NCBI RefSeq assembly: GCF_020379485.1
Contig: NW_026014648.1
Span: 62,001 to 126,000, forward strand
Direction: 5' to 3'
Length of the DNA stretch: 64,000 nucleotides
Source of the DNA: Brassica napus
Taxonomy: Eukaryota > Streptophyta > Magnoliopsida > Brassicales > Brassicaceae
Notes under the pieces: generated by a model
What the model was told of the DNA's origin: nothing
Database searches by the model: none
What the model saw: the letters and a program-made list of their open reading frames with translations, nothing else
Part shown: piece by piece, positions 33,330-46,734 of the stretch
Layout of the letters: each line of letters starts with the position of its first letter
How positions within the stretch are numbered: the first letter of the stretch is position 1
Position numbers and translations under genes: made by a program

Positions 33330-34442
33330 TGTTGTAGTACCCACGACTGAGGTTCCCATCATCCGCAAAGGTCCTACCACAAGGTCCGGCTCAAGGGTTA
33401 TAAGAGCTGGATTTGCCAAAGCTGTCCAGGAGTTGCTTGCACAGGAACAAACCGGATTCAAGCAACTATTGATCCAGGAGTTGGCCGACTTAAAGCTTGA
33501 AGACACCAGCGAGTCATTAGAGGTTCCAGACTCTTTCCATTCAAGCCAATTCTCCTCCATCGACCAGAATGGAGCCGGCCTGATCATTTCCACCTTCATC
33601 CTCAATCCATCCAACCCACTTGCTTCCGGTTCAGAGATGTAGCCGTCCATCAGAAGGAGTAGTATGTGTTGTACTCTTTTTCCTTATCGGGTTTTGTCCC
33701 ACTGGGGTTTTCCGAAAGGTTTTAATGAGGCAACATGCAAGCATACTATGAGTTCTGATCCGGACATCTCAAGCCGCGACCGGTCTATTGCTTTTCTTTA
33801 ATTTATTTCGGTTAAGACTATGGCCATTTGTCTAGGCCTTTTTATCTTTTAGAGTCCATTAAGGAACAGCTATTTAAACTCTTGTAGTAGCCAAATTTTC
33901 GGCCAAGTCTTTTTATGAAATCGTTTTGCTTAAGCAAAGAAACCCTAAGTCTTTCAGTCGTGAGAAACTATTGAGAGCAGCCGTCCGACATATCAAAGAA
34001 CCGATCCATTGTTCTTTGTGGAGTCCTTCGATCCATCCCATCTCTTGTCCGATCTTGAGAGAGACACACGTCCAGCAAGAGCCGGAACCACTTCTATCCT
34101 TCAAACCATCCGTTGATCTTGTTGGGAGAGACACACGTCCAACAACAGATTCCATCTGCTATCCTTCTCTTTCTCTCTATCTTAGTTTTTAGATTTCATT
34201 CACCTTTCCTTTAAAACCCATAAAAATCATATCTTGTCCGTTTATCATTTGTCCACTAGCTTCTCTGTTCCTGTTCTTAGTTCTACTGAAAGCTCACCAA
34301 AGCTTATATTTGAATCAGCTACAAACGCCAACAAGAGACGACCCGGCCTGTACTATCCATCCGAGCCAAAGACTGAACCGCGGAACGGCCATCAGTCCGT
34401 CCGTCCGTCCGTCCGTTCGACCCTCGACCCGTGCCTACAACA
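33330..34442 (+). repeat. C1 5' LTR
   Basis: 1113 bp. TATA-like TATTTAAA at 33871-33878. Its first ~320 bp repeat the 3' end of the polyprotein ORF (stop near 33642), so that stretch is LTR rather than a pol fragment. Contains a (TCCG)n run near 34397. Confidence 0.93.
33871..33878 (+). promoter_or_regulatory. TATA-like box of C1 5' LTR
   Basis: TATTTAAA; identical context at 39752-39759, 45983-45990 and 51703-51710 in the other C LTRs. Confidence 0.5.
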
Positions 34443-34445
34443 TTT

Positions 34446-34457
34446 TGGTATCAGAGC
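34446..34457 (+). promoter_or_regulatory. C1 primer binding site
   Basis: TGGTATCAGAGC, 3 bp after the LTR end, initiator Met tRNA type. The leader 34458-34783 is A/T-rich with long A and T runs and no ORF of note. Confidence 0.85.
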
Positions 34458-34783
34458 TGAAGTTTCCTGCGAAACTCAGTTCTTTCTGAACCCTAGCCGT
34501 CATAATTCCAAAAAAAAAAAAAAAAATATTTACTTTCCTTTTTTTAGTTTTCGATTTTTGCATTTTTTAAAAAAAAAAATTAAGAAGTTTTACTTTCTTT
34601 CCAAGTTTTCGAAAATTCAAAAAAAATATTCCTCTTTCCTTATTCAATTTGATTCGATTTTACCATAAATTTTTGCATTTACTTTTAGCCTTGGTCGATA
34701 CTCAAAGTATCCGACCCAAGCCACTATTTAACCCCCCCCCCCTTGCCTTTTAATCTTTCTTTGAAGTTTCTTTGCAGAGAACT

Positions 34784-37700
34784 ATGGGAGACGCAGGTCA
34801 AGACCAAGCGGCCATAAACGCTCAGCTCTTAGCTGACAATGAAGAACTGAGGGCGAGCCTTAGGACTATCACCGCCGAGCTTGCTCAGCTACGGCAGGGA
34901 GGCAGGCCCAACGGACCTCGACCACCAGGAAGGCGTCAGCCGGATCCGCATGACACTGACTCGGACGCGGACAGTACCGATGATACGCACAGTCAGGACG
35001 AGGAGAGGCCAAACCGGGGAGGTAGGAGGAACGCGCGAGGACCCCGGGCCCAAGTAGGAGGAGGCCGCGACCATAGGGGAGGCCGAGACCGAGAGGATGA
35101 AGAGCCCTGGTTGGGAGGCAAGGCGCTTAAGCTTCATCCCCCAACGTTTGCTGGCAAGGTTGATCCGGATGCCTACATCGTGTGGGAGAAGCGCATGGAG
35201 TACATCTTCGACTATTACCAATATAGTGAAGCCAAGAAGGTTGCCCTAGCAGCAGCCCAGCTGACGGACAATGCTCTGTCATGGTGGGATCGAGACGTTG
35301 CTAAATCCGGGCCAGTGTGGAGAGCGCGTAATTGGACCGAGATGCGGACCAAGCTTCGCGCGAGGTACATTCCATCTTACTACCAGCGTGATGTGCTAAA
35401 ACGTTTTCGTAAACTTACGCAGGGAACTAAGACTGTGGAGGAGTACTTTGAGGAGTTCGAGGCACTTAGGAATAAGCTTGAGACCGACGAGCCCGAGGAG
35501 ACAATGATGTCCCAATTCCTGGAAGGGTTGCAAGACCGCATTGCCCGCAAGGTGGAGAGACAACACTATGAAGATTTCAACGATCTATTGCACTTTGCTA
35601 CGCAAGCCGAGCAGCACATCAAGCGCAAGACGGCCAGTACCAGCCGCAGCAAGCCTGCTTGGACTCAACCGGGATCAAAACAAGGCGACAAGGGCAAGAC
35701 GATTGAGATTGAGAGCCGATTCAAGACAAACCAGGCTGACTCGTCTAATGCATCTAAGCCGGAGCAGGGTAAGACTCAAGCCCAAACTTTGCGCACTCGT
35801 GACATCATTTGTTATAAGTGTCAGGGCAAAGGCCACTACGCTCGGGATTGTCCAAACAAGCGAGTGATGGTCCTAAAGGGGGATGGCGAGTATGAATCCC
35901 AAGACGAGGCAGAGGCCGCGGCAGTGATCTCTGACGAGGAGGTAACCGATTACCCGGAGACAGGTGAGCTGCTAGTGACCCGGAGAGCTCTTAGCACCCT
36001 CTTTGATCCAGAGACCATCCAGCGGGAGAACATCTTCCACACCAGATGTAGTGTTGATCACAAGGTATGTAGTTTGATCATAGATGGCGGATCTTGTACT
36101 AACGTGGCTAGCAAGTACCTTGTTGATAAGCTAGGGTTGGTCAAAACCGCCCATCCTCGGCCATACCGTCTCAAATGGCTCAATGATGAGACTGAGCTCA
36201 AGATTGCCGAACAAGTTGTCGTGTCCTTCAGTATTGGCAAGTACCATGACCAGGTCAAGTGTGATGTTGTACCCATGCAAGCCGGACATATACTTCTAGG
36301 AAGGCCGTGGCAGTTTGACAAGGAGACCCTTCACCATGGACGCACCAACATTTATAGCTTCGTCCACAACAACAAGAAGCACAGCCTAGCACCTCTCAGC
36401 CCCCAAGAAGTTCATGAAATGCAGAAGGCAATGACACAGTCCGGCCAGGTAAGTAACGCTAACCTTTACATGACTTCCGGACAAGTGCTTAAATCATTGC
36501 AACGTGAGACACAGGTGCTACTAATGATCTTTAAGGAAGGTTGTTTTGCAGGTTTTGAGGCTCCTGAAGTGCCGGATGTAGTACAAGACCTCATGGGACG
36601 CTACAAGGATGTCTTTCCTGATGAGATTCCAGCCGGTTTACCCCCTGTCCGTGGCATAGAACATCAGATCGACCTTGTACCCGGCGCGCCTCTACCAAAC
36701 CGAGCCGCTTACCGCGTCAACCCTGAGGAAGCTAAGGAGTTGGAGCGGCAGGTCCAAGACCTCATGGACAAAGGCTACATCCGCGAGAGCCTTAGTCCCT
36801 GTGCGGTCCCGGTTCTACTAGTGCCTAAGAAGGATGGGACGTGGCGCATGTGTGTGGACTGCCGAGCCATCAACAACATAACCATCAAATATCGGTACCC
36901 TATACCTAGATTAGATGATATGTTGGATGAACTGAGTGGGTCTGTTGTGTTTTCTAAGATTGATCTCAGGAGTGGATACCATCAAGTCCGCATGAAGGAA
37001 GGAGATGAGTGGAAAACCGCCTTCAAGACCAAGCAAGGACTGTACGAGTGGCTGGTGATGCCGTTCGGCCTTACCAACGCCCCTAGCACATTCATGAGGC
37101 TCATGAACGAGGTCCTCCGACCTTACATTGGTAAATTCGTGGTTGTGTACTTTGATGACATCCTGATTTACAGCAGGTCCTTAACTGAACACATTGGACA
37201 TCTAGAACAGGTTTTGAAAGCCTTGAGGCAAGAAGGCCTTTATGCTAACCTTAAGAAATGTGTTTTCTGCACTGATCAGTTGGTATTTTTAGGCTTTGTT
37301 GTGAGTTCACAGGGACTGAAGGTTGATGAGGAGAAGATCAAGGCGATACAAGACTGGCCAACCCCGACCACGATCGGACATGTCCGCAGCTTCCATGGCC
37401 TGGCCAGTTTCTATCGACGATTTGTGAAGGATTTCAGTACCATTGCCGCCCCAATGACCTCCGTGATCAAGAAGAATGTATCCTTTACTTGGGGACCTGC
37501 CCAAGAGGAGTCTTTCAACAGGCTTAAATATAGTTTGACGCATGCACCGGTCCTAACTCTTCCTGATTTTGATAAACCTTTTGAGATTGAGTGTGATGCC
37601 TCAGGGACAGGGATTGGAGCCGTACTGACCCAAGGAGGCCGGCCAGTGGCTTTCTTTAGTGAGAAATTGAGTGGAGCCGCCCTCAATTACCCCACCTATG

Positions 37701-39523
37701 ATAAAGAGCTATATGCTCTAGTAAGGTCACTTGAGACTTGGCAACATTATCTTCTGTCTAAAGAGTTTATTATTCATACAGATCACGAAACTCTTAAACA
37801 CTTGAGGGGCCAGACCACACTCAAGAGGAGGCATGCTAGGTGGCTGGAGTTCGTGGAGACTTTTCCTTATGTGATCAAGTACAAGAAGGGGAAGGACAAC
37901 GTAGTGGCCGACGCTCTATCCCGACGCCACACGCTCATTACCACCATGGAAGCCAAGATCATGGGTTTTGAACAACTTAAAATGTCTTATGAAACTGACC
38001 CTGATTTTTCTGAGCTTTACAGTAACACGGCTAAGGGAGCCATGGGTCCATTCTATCAGCAGGACGGGTTCCTCTTCAAGGAGAAGCGCCTGTGCATTCC
38101 TCATGGTTCCATGCGAGACTTACTGACACGAGAAGCTCATGGGGGCGGGTTGATGGGGCATTTCGGCCGAGACAAAACCCTGAGCGTCCTCTCCGATCAC
38201 TTCTATTGGCCCAGGATGAGGCGATACGTCGAGAGCCTATGCTCCAAGTGCACTGTCTGTCTCAAAACCAAATCCAGGTCGCATCCTTATGGGTTACACA
38301 TGCCTTTACCTATTCCTATTGCACCATGGGTTGATCTGTCTATGGACTTTGTGCTGGGCTTGCCCAAGATAGAACACAAGGATTCCATTTTTGTTGTAGT
38401 GGACAGGTTCTCCAAGATGGCACATTTCATTCCGTGTTCTAAGACCAATGATGCAAGCCAAACCGCTGATCTCTTCTTCAAGGAAGTAGTGCGCTTACAT
38501 GGAGTGCCACGTACCATTGTGTCCGACCGAGACACAAAATTCCTCAGCCACTTCTGGAGAACATTGTGGAAGAAGCTTGGAACCAAGCTCCTCTTCTCGA
38601 CCACTTGCCACCCACAGACTGATGGTCAGACCGAGGTAGTAAACCGTACACTCTCTCAGTTGTTGAGGGCTACGGTGGGTAAGAATCTTAGAAATTGGTT
38701 GAGTTGTTTGCCTTTCATTGAGTTTGCTTATAACCATGCAAGGCACTCTATTACTAACCTCTCCCCTTTTGAGATTGTGTATGGCTTTAGACCAGAGACG
38801 CCCATGGACCTATCCGCACTGCCCCCAGCCATGCAAGTTAGCCAAAGTGGTGACAAAAAGGCCGAGTTTGTGAAGAACATGCACCGGCAAGTCAAGGAGA
38901 CTTTGGAGAAGAAGGCTGAACGGAACCGGATTAAGCTCAACAAGGGACGCACAGAAGTTATATTCCAACCAGGCGACTGGGTGTGGCTCCACATGAGGCC
39001 AGAACGGTTTCCGGAAGAGAGGAAGAGCAAATTATCCCCACGAGGGGACGGCCCTTTCCGAGTATTCGACCGGATCAATGACAATGCCTACCGGCTAGAG
39101 CTGCCAGGTGAGTTCCAAGTATCCCGAACGTTCAATGTGTCTGATTTGTCTCCTTATGTTGCAGATGACGGAGATGTTCTGAGGACAGAACCTGTTCAAG
39201 AGGGAGGGGATGTTGTAGTACCCACGACTGAGGTTCCCATCATCCGCAAAGGTCCTACCACAAGGTCCGGCTCAAGGGTTATAAGAGCTGGATTTGCCAA
39301 AGCTGTCCAGGAGTTGCTTGCACAGGAACAAACCGGATTCAAGCAACTATTGATCCAGGAGTTGGCCGACTTAAAGCTTGAAGACACCAGCGAGTCATTA
39401 GAGGTTCCAGACTCTTTCCATTCAAGCCAATTCTCCTCCATCGACCAGAATGGAGCCGGCCTGATCATTTCCACCTTCATCCTCAATCCATCCAACCCAC
39501 TTGCTTCCGGTTCAGAGATGTAG
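34784..39523 (+). CDS. gag-pol: C1 Gag-Pol polyprotein (1579 aa, intact)
   Basis: A single uninterrupted frame. The start is the ATG at 34784, the first in frame. By residue: Arg/Gly-rich N-terminus; gag domain about 110-280; zinc knuckle CX2CX4HX4C at about 343-356; protease about 410-520 with [13 protein letters not shown] (Asp near 434; DGG in place of DTG or DSG); RT about 600-800 with YFDD at about 789-792; RNase H about 935-1045 ([10 protein letters not shown]); integrase zinc region about 1119-1160; catalytic triad Asp about 1188, Asp about 1248, Glu about 1284 (spacing D-35-E); then a [10 protein letters not shown] module and the tail. Residues from about 1476 on are encoded within the 3' LTR. 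All catalytic motifs are present, so it could be active. Confidence 0.95.
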   Translation: MGDAGQDQAAINAQLLADNEELRASLRTITAELAQLRQGGRPNGPRPPGRRQPDPHDTDSDADSTDDTHSQDEERPNRGGRRNARGPRAQVGGGRDHRGGRDREDEEPWLGGKALKLHPPTFAGKVDPDAYIVWEKRMEYIFDYYQYSEAKKVALAAAQLTDNALSWWDRDVAKSGPVWRARNWTEMRTKLRARYIPSYYQRDVLKRFRKLTQGTKTVEEYFEEFEALRNKLETDEPEETMMSQFLEGLQDRIARKVERQHYEDFNDLLHFATQAEQHIKRKTASTSRSKPAWTQPGSKQGDKGKTIEIESRFKTNQADSSNASKPEQGKTQAQTLRTRDIICYKCQGKGHYARDCPNKRVMVLKGDGEYESQDEAEAAAVISDEEVTDYPETGELLVTRRALSTLFDPETIQRENIFHTRCSVDHKVCSLIIDGGSCTNVASKYLVDKLGLVKTAHPRPYRLKWLNDETELKIAEQVVVSFSIGKYHDQVKCDVVPMQAGHILLGRPWQFDKETLHHGRTNIYSFVHNNKKHSLAPLSPQEVHEMQKAMTQSGQVSNANLYMTSGQVLKSLQRETQVLLMIFKEGCFAGFEAPEVPDVVQDLMGRYKDVFPDEIPAGLPPVRGIEHQIDLVPGAPLPNRAAYRVNPEEAKELERQVQDLMDKGYIRESLSPCAVPVLLVPKKDGTWRMCVDCRAINNITIKYRYPIPRLDDMLDELSGSVVFSKIDLRSGYHQVRMKEGDEWKTAFKTKQGLYEWLVMPFGLTNAPSTFMRLMNEVLRPYIGKFVVVYFDDILIYSRSLTEHIGHLEQVLKALRQEGLYANLKKCVFCTDQLVFLGFVVSSQGLKVDEEKIKAIQDWPTPTTIGHVRSFHGLASFYRRFVKDFSTIAAPMTSVIKKNVSFTWGPAQEESFNRLKYSLTHAPVLTLPDFDKPFEIECDASGTGIGAVLTQGGRPVAFFSEKLSGAALNYPTYDKELYALVRSLETWQHYLLSKEFIIHTDHETLKHLRGQTTLKRRHARWLEFVETFPYVIKYKKGKDNVVADALSRRHTLITTMEAKIMGFEQLKMSYETDPDFSELYSNTAKGAMGPFYQQDGFLFKEKRLCIPHGSMRDLLTREAHGGGLMGHFGRDKTLSVLSDHFYWPRMRRYVESLCSKCTVCLKTKSRSHPYGLHMPLPIPIAPWVDLSMDFVLGLPKIEHKDSIFVVVDRFSKMAHFIPCSKTNDASQTADLFFKEVVRLHGVPRTIVSDRDTKFLSHFWRTLWKKLGTKLLFSTTCHPQTDGQTEVVNRTLSQLLRATVGKNLRNWLSCLPFIEFAYNHARHSITNLSPFEIVYGFRPETPMDLSALPPAMQVSQSGDKKAEFVKNMHRQVKETLEKKAERNRIKLNKGRTEVIFQPGDWVWLHMRPERFPEERKSKLSPRGDGPFRVFDRINDNAYRLELPGEFQVSRTFNVSDLSPYVADDGDVLRTEPVQEGGDVVVPTTEVPIIRKGPTTRSGSRVIRAGFAKAVQELLAQEQTGFKQLLIQELADLKLEDTSESLEVPDSFHSSQFSSIDQNGAGLIISTFILNPSNPLASGSEM
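39198..39210 (+). other. C1 polypurine tract
   Basis: AAGAGGGAGGGGA immediately before the 3' LTR, lying inside the polyprotein ORF. Confidence 0.8.
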
Positions 39524-40323
39524 CCGTCCATCAGAAGGAGTAGTATGTGTTGTACTCTTTTTCCTTATCGGGTTTTGTCCCACTGGGTTTTTCCGAAAGG
39601 TTTTAATGAGGCAACATGCAAGCATACTATGAGTTCTGATCCGGACATCTCAAGCCGCGACCGGTCTATTGCTTTTCTTTAATTTATTTCGGTTAAGACT
39701 ATGGCCATTTGTCTAGGCCTTTTTATCTTTTAGAGTCCATTAAGGAACAGCTATTTAAACTCTTGTAGTAGCCAAATTTTCGGCCAAGTCTTTTTATGAA
39801 ATCGTTTTGCTTAAGCAAAGAAACCCTAAGTCTTTCAGTCGTGAGAAACTATTGAGAGCAGCCGTCCGACATATCAAAGAACCGATCCATTGTTCTTTGT
39901 GGAGTCCTTCGATCCATCCCATCTCTTGTCCGATCTTGAGAGAGACACACGTCCAGCAAGAGCCGGAACCACTTCTATCCTTCAAACCATCCGTTGATCT
40001 TGTTGGGAGAGACACACGTCCAACAACAGATTCCATCTGCTATCCTTCTCTTTCTCTCTATCTTAGTTTTTAGATTTCATTCACCTTTCCTTTAAAACCC
40101 ATAAAAATCATATCTTGTCCGTTTATCATTTGTCCACTAGCTTCTCTGTTCCTGTTCTTAGTTCTACTGAAAGCTCACCAAAGCTTATATTTGAATCAGG
40201 TACAAACGCCAACAAGAGACGACCCGGCCTGTACTATCCATCCGAGCCAAAGACTGAACCGCGGAACGGCCATCAGTCCGTCCGTCCGTCCGTCCGTTCG
40301 ACCCTCGACCCGTGCCTACAACA
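39211..40323 (+). repeat. C1 3' LTR
   Basis: 1113 bp, partner of 33330-34442. Encodes the C-terminal part of the polyprotein to the stop at 39521-39523. TATA-like box at 39752-39759. Confidence 0.93.
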
Positions 40324-43300
40324 CCACGTGGACCAAAATCACCCAAACAGTCCACGGGAAGGGTCAGCGTGCTGAGTCCAAGGACCAGCGTGCTGATATG
40401 TGTACTGATGGACAGCCACGAATGTCCTGTGTGTGCTGATGGACACACACGGACAGCCACAGACGTCCTTTGTGTGCTGCCGGACACCCACGGATGTCCT
40501 GTGTGTACTGAACAGACAGCCCACGTGGGCTAAAATCACCCGAACAGTCCACGGGAAGGGCCAGCATGCTGAGTCCAAGGACCATGGTGATGATATGTGT
40601 ACTTATGGACAGCCACGAACGTCCTGTGTGTGCTGACGGACAAACACGGACACAGACGGACACACACGGACAGCCACAGACGTCCTTTGTGTGCTGGCGG
40701 ACACCAACGGACGTTCTGTGTGTACTGAACAGACAGCCACTTAGGCCAAAATCACCCAAACAGTCCATGGGAAGGGTCAGCGTGCTGAGTCCAAGGAACC
40801 AACGTGCTGATATGTGTAGTTATGGACAGCCACGGATGTCCTGTGTGTGCTGATGGACACACACAGACACACACGGACAGTAACGGACGTCCTGTGTGTG
40901 TTGACGGACACACACGGACGTCCTGTGTGTGCTGACGGACACCCACAGTTGCCTGTGTGTACACAACAGACAGCCCAGGTGGGCCAATTTCACCCGAACA
41001 GTCCACGGGAAGGGCCAGCGTGCTGAGTCCAAGGACCAGCGTGCTTATATGTGTACTGATGGATATCCACAGACGTCCTGTGTGTGCTGACGGACACACA
41101 CAAACACACAAGGCCAGCCACGAACGTCCTGTGTGTGCTGACAAACACACACGGACGTCCTTTGTGTGCTGACGGACACCCACAGACGTCCTGTGTGTTA
41201 TGACGGACACCCACGGACGTCCTATGTGTGCTGACAAACACCCACAGACGTCCTGTGTGTACTGAACACACAGCCCACGTGGGCCAAAATCACCCAAACA
41301 GTCCACGAGGAGGGCCAGGGTCCTGAGTCCAAGGACCAACGTGCTGATATGTGTACTGATGAACAGCCATGGACGACCTGTGTGTGCTGACGGACACAGG
41401 AGGACACACACGGACAGCCACGGACGTCCTGTGTATGCTGGCGGACACCCACAGACGTCCTGTGTGTACTGAACAGACAGCCCACTGGGCCAAAATACCC
41501 CCAACCGTCCACGGGAAGGGTCAGCGTGCTTATATGTGTACTGATGGACAGCCACATATGTCCTGTGTGTGCTGACGGACACACACGCACAGCAACGGAC
41601 GTCTTGGGTGTGCTGACAGACACACACGGCCAGCCACAGACACTCCTGTGTCTGCTGTTGGACAGCCACAGACAGCGAGAGACGTCCTGTGTGCGCTGGC
41701 GGACACGTGGGCTAAAATCACCCAAACAGTCTACGGGAAGGGCCAGCGTGCTGAGTCCAAGGACCAACGTCCTGATATGTGTACTGATGGACAGCAACGA
41801 ATGTCTTGTGTGTGCTGACGGACACACACGGACACACACAGACAGCCACGGACGTCCTTTGTGTGCTGGCGGACACCCACAGATGTCCTGTGTGTAATGA
41901 ACAGACAGCCTACGTGGACCAAAATCACCCAAACAATCCACGGGAAGGGTCAGCGTGCTGAGTCCAAGGACCAACGTGCTGAAATGTGTGCTGATGGACA
42001 GCCACAGACGTCATGTGTGTGCTGATGGGCACACACAGACACACACGGACGTCCTGTGTGTGCTGAGGGACACACACGGACGTCCTGTGTTCTGACAGAC
42101 ACCCACATACGTCCTGTGTATACTCAACAGACAGGCCACGTCGGTCAATTTCACCCGAACAGTCCACAGGAAGGGCCAGCGTGCCGATATGTGTACTGAT
42201 GGACAGCTACAGACGTCGTGTGTGTGCTGACGACACACACGGACACACAAGGCCAGCCACGAACATCCTGTGTGTGCTGACGAACACACACGGACGTCCT
42301 GTGTGTGCTGACGGACACCCACAGACGTCCTGTGTGTGCTGACGGACACCCACAGACGTCCTGTGTGTGTTGCTGGTCAGCCACGGACAGCCACGGTCGT
42401 CCTTTGTGTGCTGGCGGACACCCACGGATGTCCTGTGTGTGCTGACGGACACACAAGGATAGCCACAGACGTCATGTGTCTGCTGATAGACAGCCACAGA
42501 CAGCCACAGATGTCCTGTGTGTGCTGGCGGACACTTGGGCCAAAATTACCCAAACAGTCCACGGGAAGGGTCAGCGTGCTGAGTCCAAGGACCAACGTCC
42601 TGATATGTGTACTGATGGACAGCCACGGACGTCCTGTGTGTGCTGATGGACACACACGGACAGCCAAAGACGTCATGTGTGTACTGACGGACACACACGG
42701 CTCTCCTGTGTGTGCTAACGGACACCCACAGACGTTGTGTGTGAACTGAACAGACAGCCCATGTGGGCTAAAATCACCCGAACAGTCCATGGGAAAGGCC
42801 AGCATGCTGAATCCAAGGATCAGCGTGCTGATATGTGTACTGATGGACAGCCACGAACGTCCTGTGTGTGCTGACGGACACACACGGACAGCCACAAACG
42901 TCCTTTGTGTGCTGGAGGACACCCACGGACGTCCTGCGTGTACTGAACAGACAGCCCACTTTAACCAAAATCACCCAAACAGTCCACAGGAAGGGTCAGT
43001 GTGCTGAGTCCAAGGACCAACGTGCTGATATGTGTACCGATGGACAGCCACGGATGTCCTTTGTGTGTTTAGGACACATACAGACACACACGGACAGCCA
43101 CAGACGTCATGTGTGTGCTGACGGACACACACGGACACACACGAACTGCCAAAGACATCCTATGTCTGCTGATGGACAGCCACAGACAGCCACATACGTC
43201 CTGTGTGTGCTGGCGGAGACCAACGGACGTTCTGTGTGTACTGAAGAGACAGCCCACATAGGCCAAAATCACCCAAACAGTCCACGGGAAGGGTCAGCGT

Positions 43301-45441
43301 GCTGAGTCCAAGGACCAGCGTGCTGATATGTGTACTGATGGACAGCCACGAACGTCCTGTGTGCTGACGGACACTCACAGACAGCCACGGACGTCCTTTG
43401 TGTGCTGGCGGACACCCACGGATGTCCCGTGTGTACTGAACAGACAGCCCACGTGGGCTAAAATCACCCGACCAGTCCACGGGAAGGGCCAGCATGCTGA
43501 GTCCAATGACCAGCGTGCTGATATGTGTACTTATGGACAGCCACAGACGTCTTGTGTGCGCTGATGGACACACACAGACACACACGAACAGCCACGGATG
43601 CCATGTGTGTGCTGACGGACACACACGACCGTCATGTGTGTGCTGACGGACACCCACAGATGTCCTGTGAGTACTCAACAGACAGCCCACGTGGGCCAAT
43701 TTCACCCGAACAGTCCACGGGAAGGGCCAGCGTGCTGAGTCCAAGGACCAGTGTGCTTATATGTGTACTTATGGACAGCCACAGACGTCCTGTGTATGCT
43801 GACTGACACACACGGACCCACAAGGCCAGCCACGAACGTCCTGTGTGTGCTGATGAACACACACGGACGTCCTGTGTGTGCTGACGGACACCCACAGACA
43901 TCCTGTGTGTGCTGACGAACACCCACAGACGTCCTGTGTGTGCTGATGGACACCCACAGACGTCCTGTGTGTGCTGGCGGACACCCACGGACGTCCTGTG
44001 TGTACTGAACAGACAGCCTACGTGGGCCAAAATCACCCAAACAGTCCACGGGAAGGGCCAGCGTCCTGAGTCCAAGGACCAACGTGCTGATATGTGTACT
44101 GATGAACAGCCACGGATGACCTGTGTGTGCTGACGGACACAGAAGGACACACACGGACACACACGTATAGCCATGGACGTCCTGTGTGTGCTGGCGGACA
44201 CCCACAAACGATCTGTCTGTACTGAACAGACAGCCCACGTGGGCCAAAATCACCCAAACCATCCACAGGAAGGGTCAGCGTCCTGAGTCCGAGGACCAAC
44301 GTGCTGATATGTGTACTGATGGACAGCCACAGATGTCCTGTGTGGGCTGACGGACACACACGGACACACACGCACAGCAACGGACGTCCTGTGTGTGCTG
44401 ACGGACACACACGGACAGCCACAAACGTCATGTGTCTGCTGATGGACAGCCACAGACAGCCACAGACGTCCTGTGTGTACTGGCGGACACTTGGGCCAAA
44501 ATTACCCAAACAGTCCACGGGAAAGGTTAGTGTGCTGAGTCCAAGGACCAACGTCCTGATATGTATACTGATGGACAGCCACGGACGTCCTGTGTGTGCT
44601 GATGGACACACACGGACAGCCATAGACGTCCTGTGTGTGCTGACGGACACACATGGACGTCCTGTGTGTGCTGACGGACACCCACAGACGTCGTGTGTGT
44701 ACTGAACAGACAGGCCACGTGGGTTAAAATCACCCGAACAGTCCACGGAAAGGGCCAGCATGCTGAGTCCAAGGACCAGAGTGCTGATATGTGTACTGAT
44801 GGATAGCCACGAACGTCCTGTGTGTGCTGACGGAAACACACAGACACACACGGACAGCCATGGGCGTCCTTTGTGTGCTGACAGACACATACAGACACAC
44901 ACGGACAGCCACGGACAGCCACATACGCCCAGTGTGTGCTGGCGGACACCAACGGACCTTCTGTGTGTACTGAACAGACAGCCCACTTTGGCCAAAATCA
45001 CCCAAACAGACCATGGGAAGGGTCAGCGTGCTGAGTCCAAGGACGAACGTGCTGATATGTGTACTGATGGACAGCCACAGACGTCCTGTGTGTGCTGATG
45101 GACACAAACAGACACACACGGACAGCCACGGACGTCCTGTGTGTGCTGACGGACACACACAGACGTCCTGTGTGTGCTGACGGACACCCACAGACGTCCT
45201 GTGTGTACTCAACAGACAGCCCACGTGGGCCAATTTCACCCGAACAGTCCACGGGAAGGGCCAGCGTGCTGAGTCCAAGGACCAGCGTGCTGATATGTGT
45301 ACTTATGGACAGTCACAGACGTCCTGTGTGTGCTGACGGACACACACGGACACACAATGCCAGCCACGAACGTCCTGTGTGTGCTGATGAACACACACTG
45401 ACGTCCTGTGTGTGCTGACGGACACCCACAGACATCCTGTG
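40324..45441. repeat. Satellite array, block 2
   Basis: Continues block 1 exactly across C1: GCCCACG on the left and CCACGTGGACC on the right rebuild one core. Same 31-bp units and cores, but more varied and with fewer long near-identical blocks than block 1; frequent extra 10-bp modules and cores beginning CACTTGGGCCAAAATTACC. Confidence 0.95.
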
Positions 45442-46393
45442 TGTTGTAGTACCCACGACTGAGGTTCCCATCATCCGCAAAGGTCCTACCACAAGGTCCG
45501 GCTCAAGGGTTATAAGAGCTGGATTTGCCAAAGCTGTCCAGGAGTTGCTTGCACAGGAACAAACCGGATTCAAGCAACTATTGATCCAGGAGTTGGCCGA
45601 CTTAAAGCTTGAAGACACCAGCGAGTCATTAGAGGTTCCAGACTCTTTCCATTCAAGCCAATTCTCCTCCATCGACCAGAATGGAGCCGGCCTGATCATT
45701 TCCACCTTCATCCTCAATCCATCCAACCCACTTGCTTCCGGTTCAGAGATGTAGCCGTCCATCAGAAGGAGTAGTATGTGTTGTACTCTTTTTCCTTATC
45801 GGGTTTTGTCCCACTGGGTTTTTCCGAAAGGTTTTAATGAGGCAACATGCAAGCATACTATGAGTTCTGATCCGGACATCTCAAGCCGCGACCGGTCTAT
45901 TGCTTTTCTTTAATTTATTTCGGTTAAGACTATGGCCATTTGTCTAGGCCTTTTTATCTTTTAGAGTCCATTAAGGAACAGCTATTTAAACTCTTGTAGT
46001 AGCCAAATTTTCGGCCAAGTCTTTTTATGAAATCGTTTTGCTTAAGCAAAGAAACCCTAAGTCTTTCAGTCGTGAGAAACTATTGAGAGCAGCCGTCCGA
46101 CATATCAAAGAACCGATCCATTGTTCTTTGTGGAGTCCTTCGATCCATCCCATCTCTTGTCCGATCTTGAGAGAGACACACGTCCAGCAAGAGCCGGAAC
46201 CACTTCTATCCCTCAAACCATCCGTTGATCTTGTTGAGAGAGACACACGTCCAGCAACAGATTCCATCTGTACAAACGCCAACAAGAGACGACCCGGCCG
46301 GTACTATCCATCCGAGCCAAAGACTGAACCGCGGAACGGCCATCAGTCCGTCCGTCCGTCCGTCCGTTCGACCCTCGACCCGTGCCTACAACA
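45442..46393 (+). repeat. C2 5' LTR (short subtype)
   Basis: 952 bp, TGTTGTAG...CTACAACA. TATA-like box at 45983-45990. Repeats the ORF end to about 45754. Confidence 0.93.
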
Positions 46394-46396
46394 TTT

Positions 46397-46408
46397 TGGT
46401 ATCAGAGC
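46397..46408 (+). promoter_or_regulatory. C2 primer binding site
   Basis: TGGTATCAGAGC 3 bp after the LTR. The leader to 46734 is A/T-rich, with homopolymer lengths that differ from C1. Confidence 0.85.
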
Positions 46409-46734
46409 TGAAGTTTCCTGCGAAACTCAGTTCTTTCTGAACCCTAGCCGTCATAATTTCAAAAAAAAAAATATTTACTTTCCTTTTCTTTTTTTTTTTT
46501 TTTTTCGATTTTGCATTTTTTTTTAAAAAAAAATAAGAAGTTTTGCTTTCTTTCCAAGTTTTCGAAAATTCAAAAAAAATATTCCTCTTTCCTTATTCAA
46601 TTTGATTCGATTTTACCATAAATTTTTGCATTTACTTTTAGCCTTGGTCGATACTCAAAGTATCCGACCCAAGCCACTATTTAACCCCCCCCCTTGCCTT
46701 TTAATCTTTCTTTGAAGTTTCTTTGCAGAGAACT

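Larger units (their letters stand above)
33330..40323 (+). mobile_element. Element C1: intact CRM-like Ty3/gypsy chromovirus in the satellite
   Basis: 6994 bp with a 5-bp target duplication CCACG (33325-33329 and 40324-40328). LTRs of 1113 bp begin TGTTGTAG and end CTACAACA, an 8-bp inverted terminal repeat. Primer site, one long gag-pol ORF and polypurine tract are all present. The two LTRs differ at two positions by eye (near 33715 and 34319), pointing to a very recent insertion. The polyprotein's last ~104 residues are encoded inside the 3' LTR, a feature known from plant CRM elements; this and the tail motif [12 protein letters not shown] support a CRM-clade call, which is otherwise inference. 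Confidence 0.93.

Noticed and set aside
27642..33350. Many ORFs on both strands in satellite block 1, including a 548-codon minus-strand frame
   Set aside because: They overlap in several frames, consist only of the repeat translated, have no start context or domain, and change length with copy number; explained by the absence of stops in the unit.
33330..33650. Separate truncated pol fragments next to the satellite (also at 45442-45754)
   Set aside because: These are the start of the 5' LTRs of C1 and C2, which repeat the ORF end; the target duplications prove the border.
34772..34783. Polyprotein start four codons upstream of the C1 ATG (also at 46723 for C2)
   Set aside because: The upstream codon is TTG; the first ATG in frame is at 34784 (46735), with normal context.
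40339..45420. Further His/Thr/Cys-rich ORFs in satellite blocks 2-4 (also 52106-59045 and 62352-63480)
   Set aside because: Same reason as for block 1.
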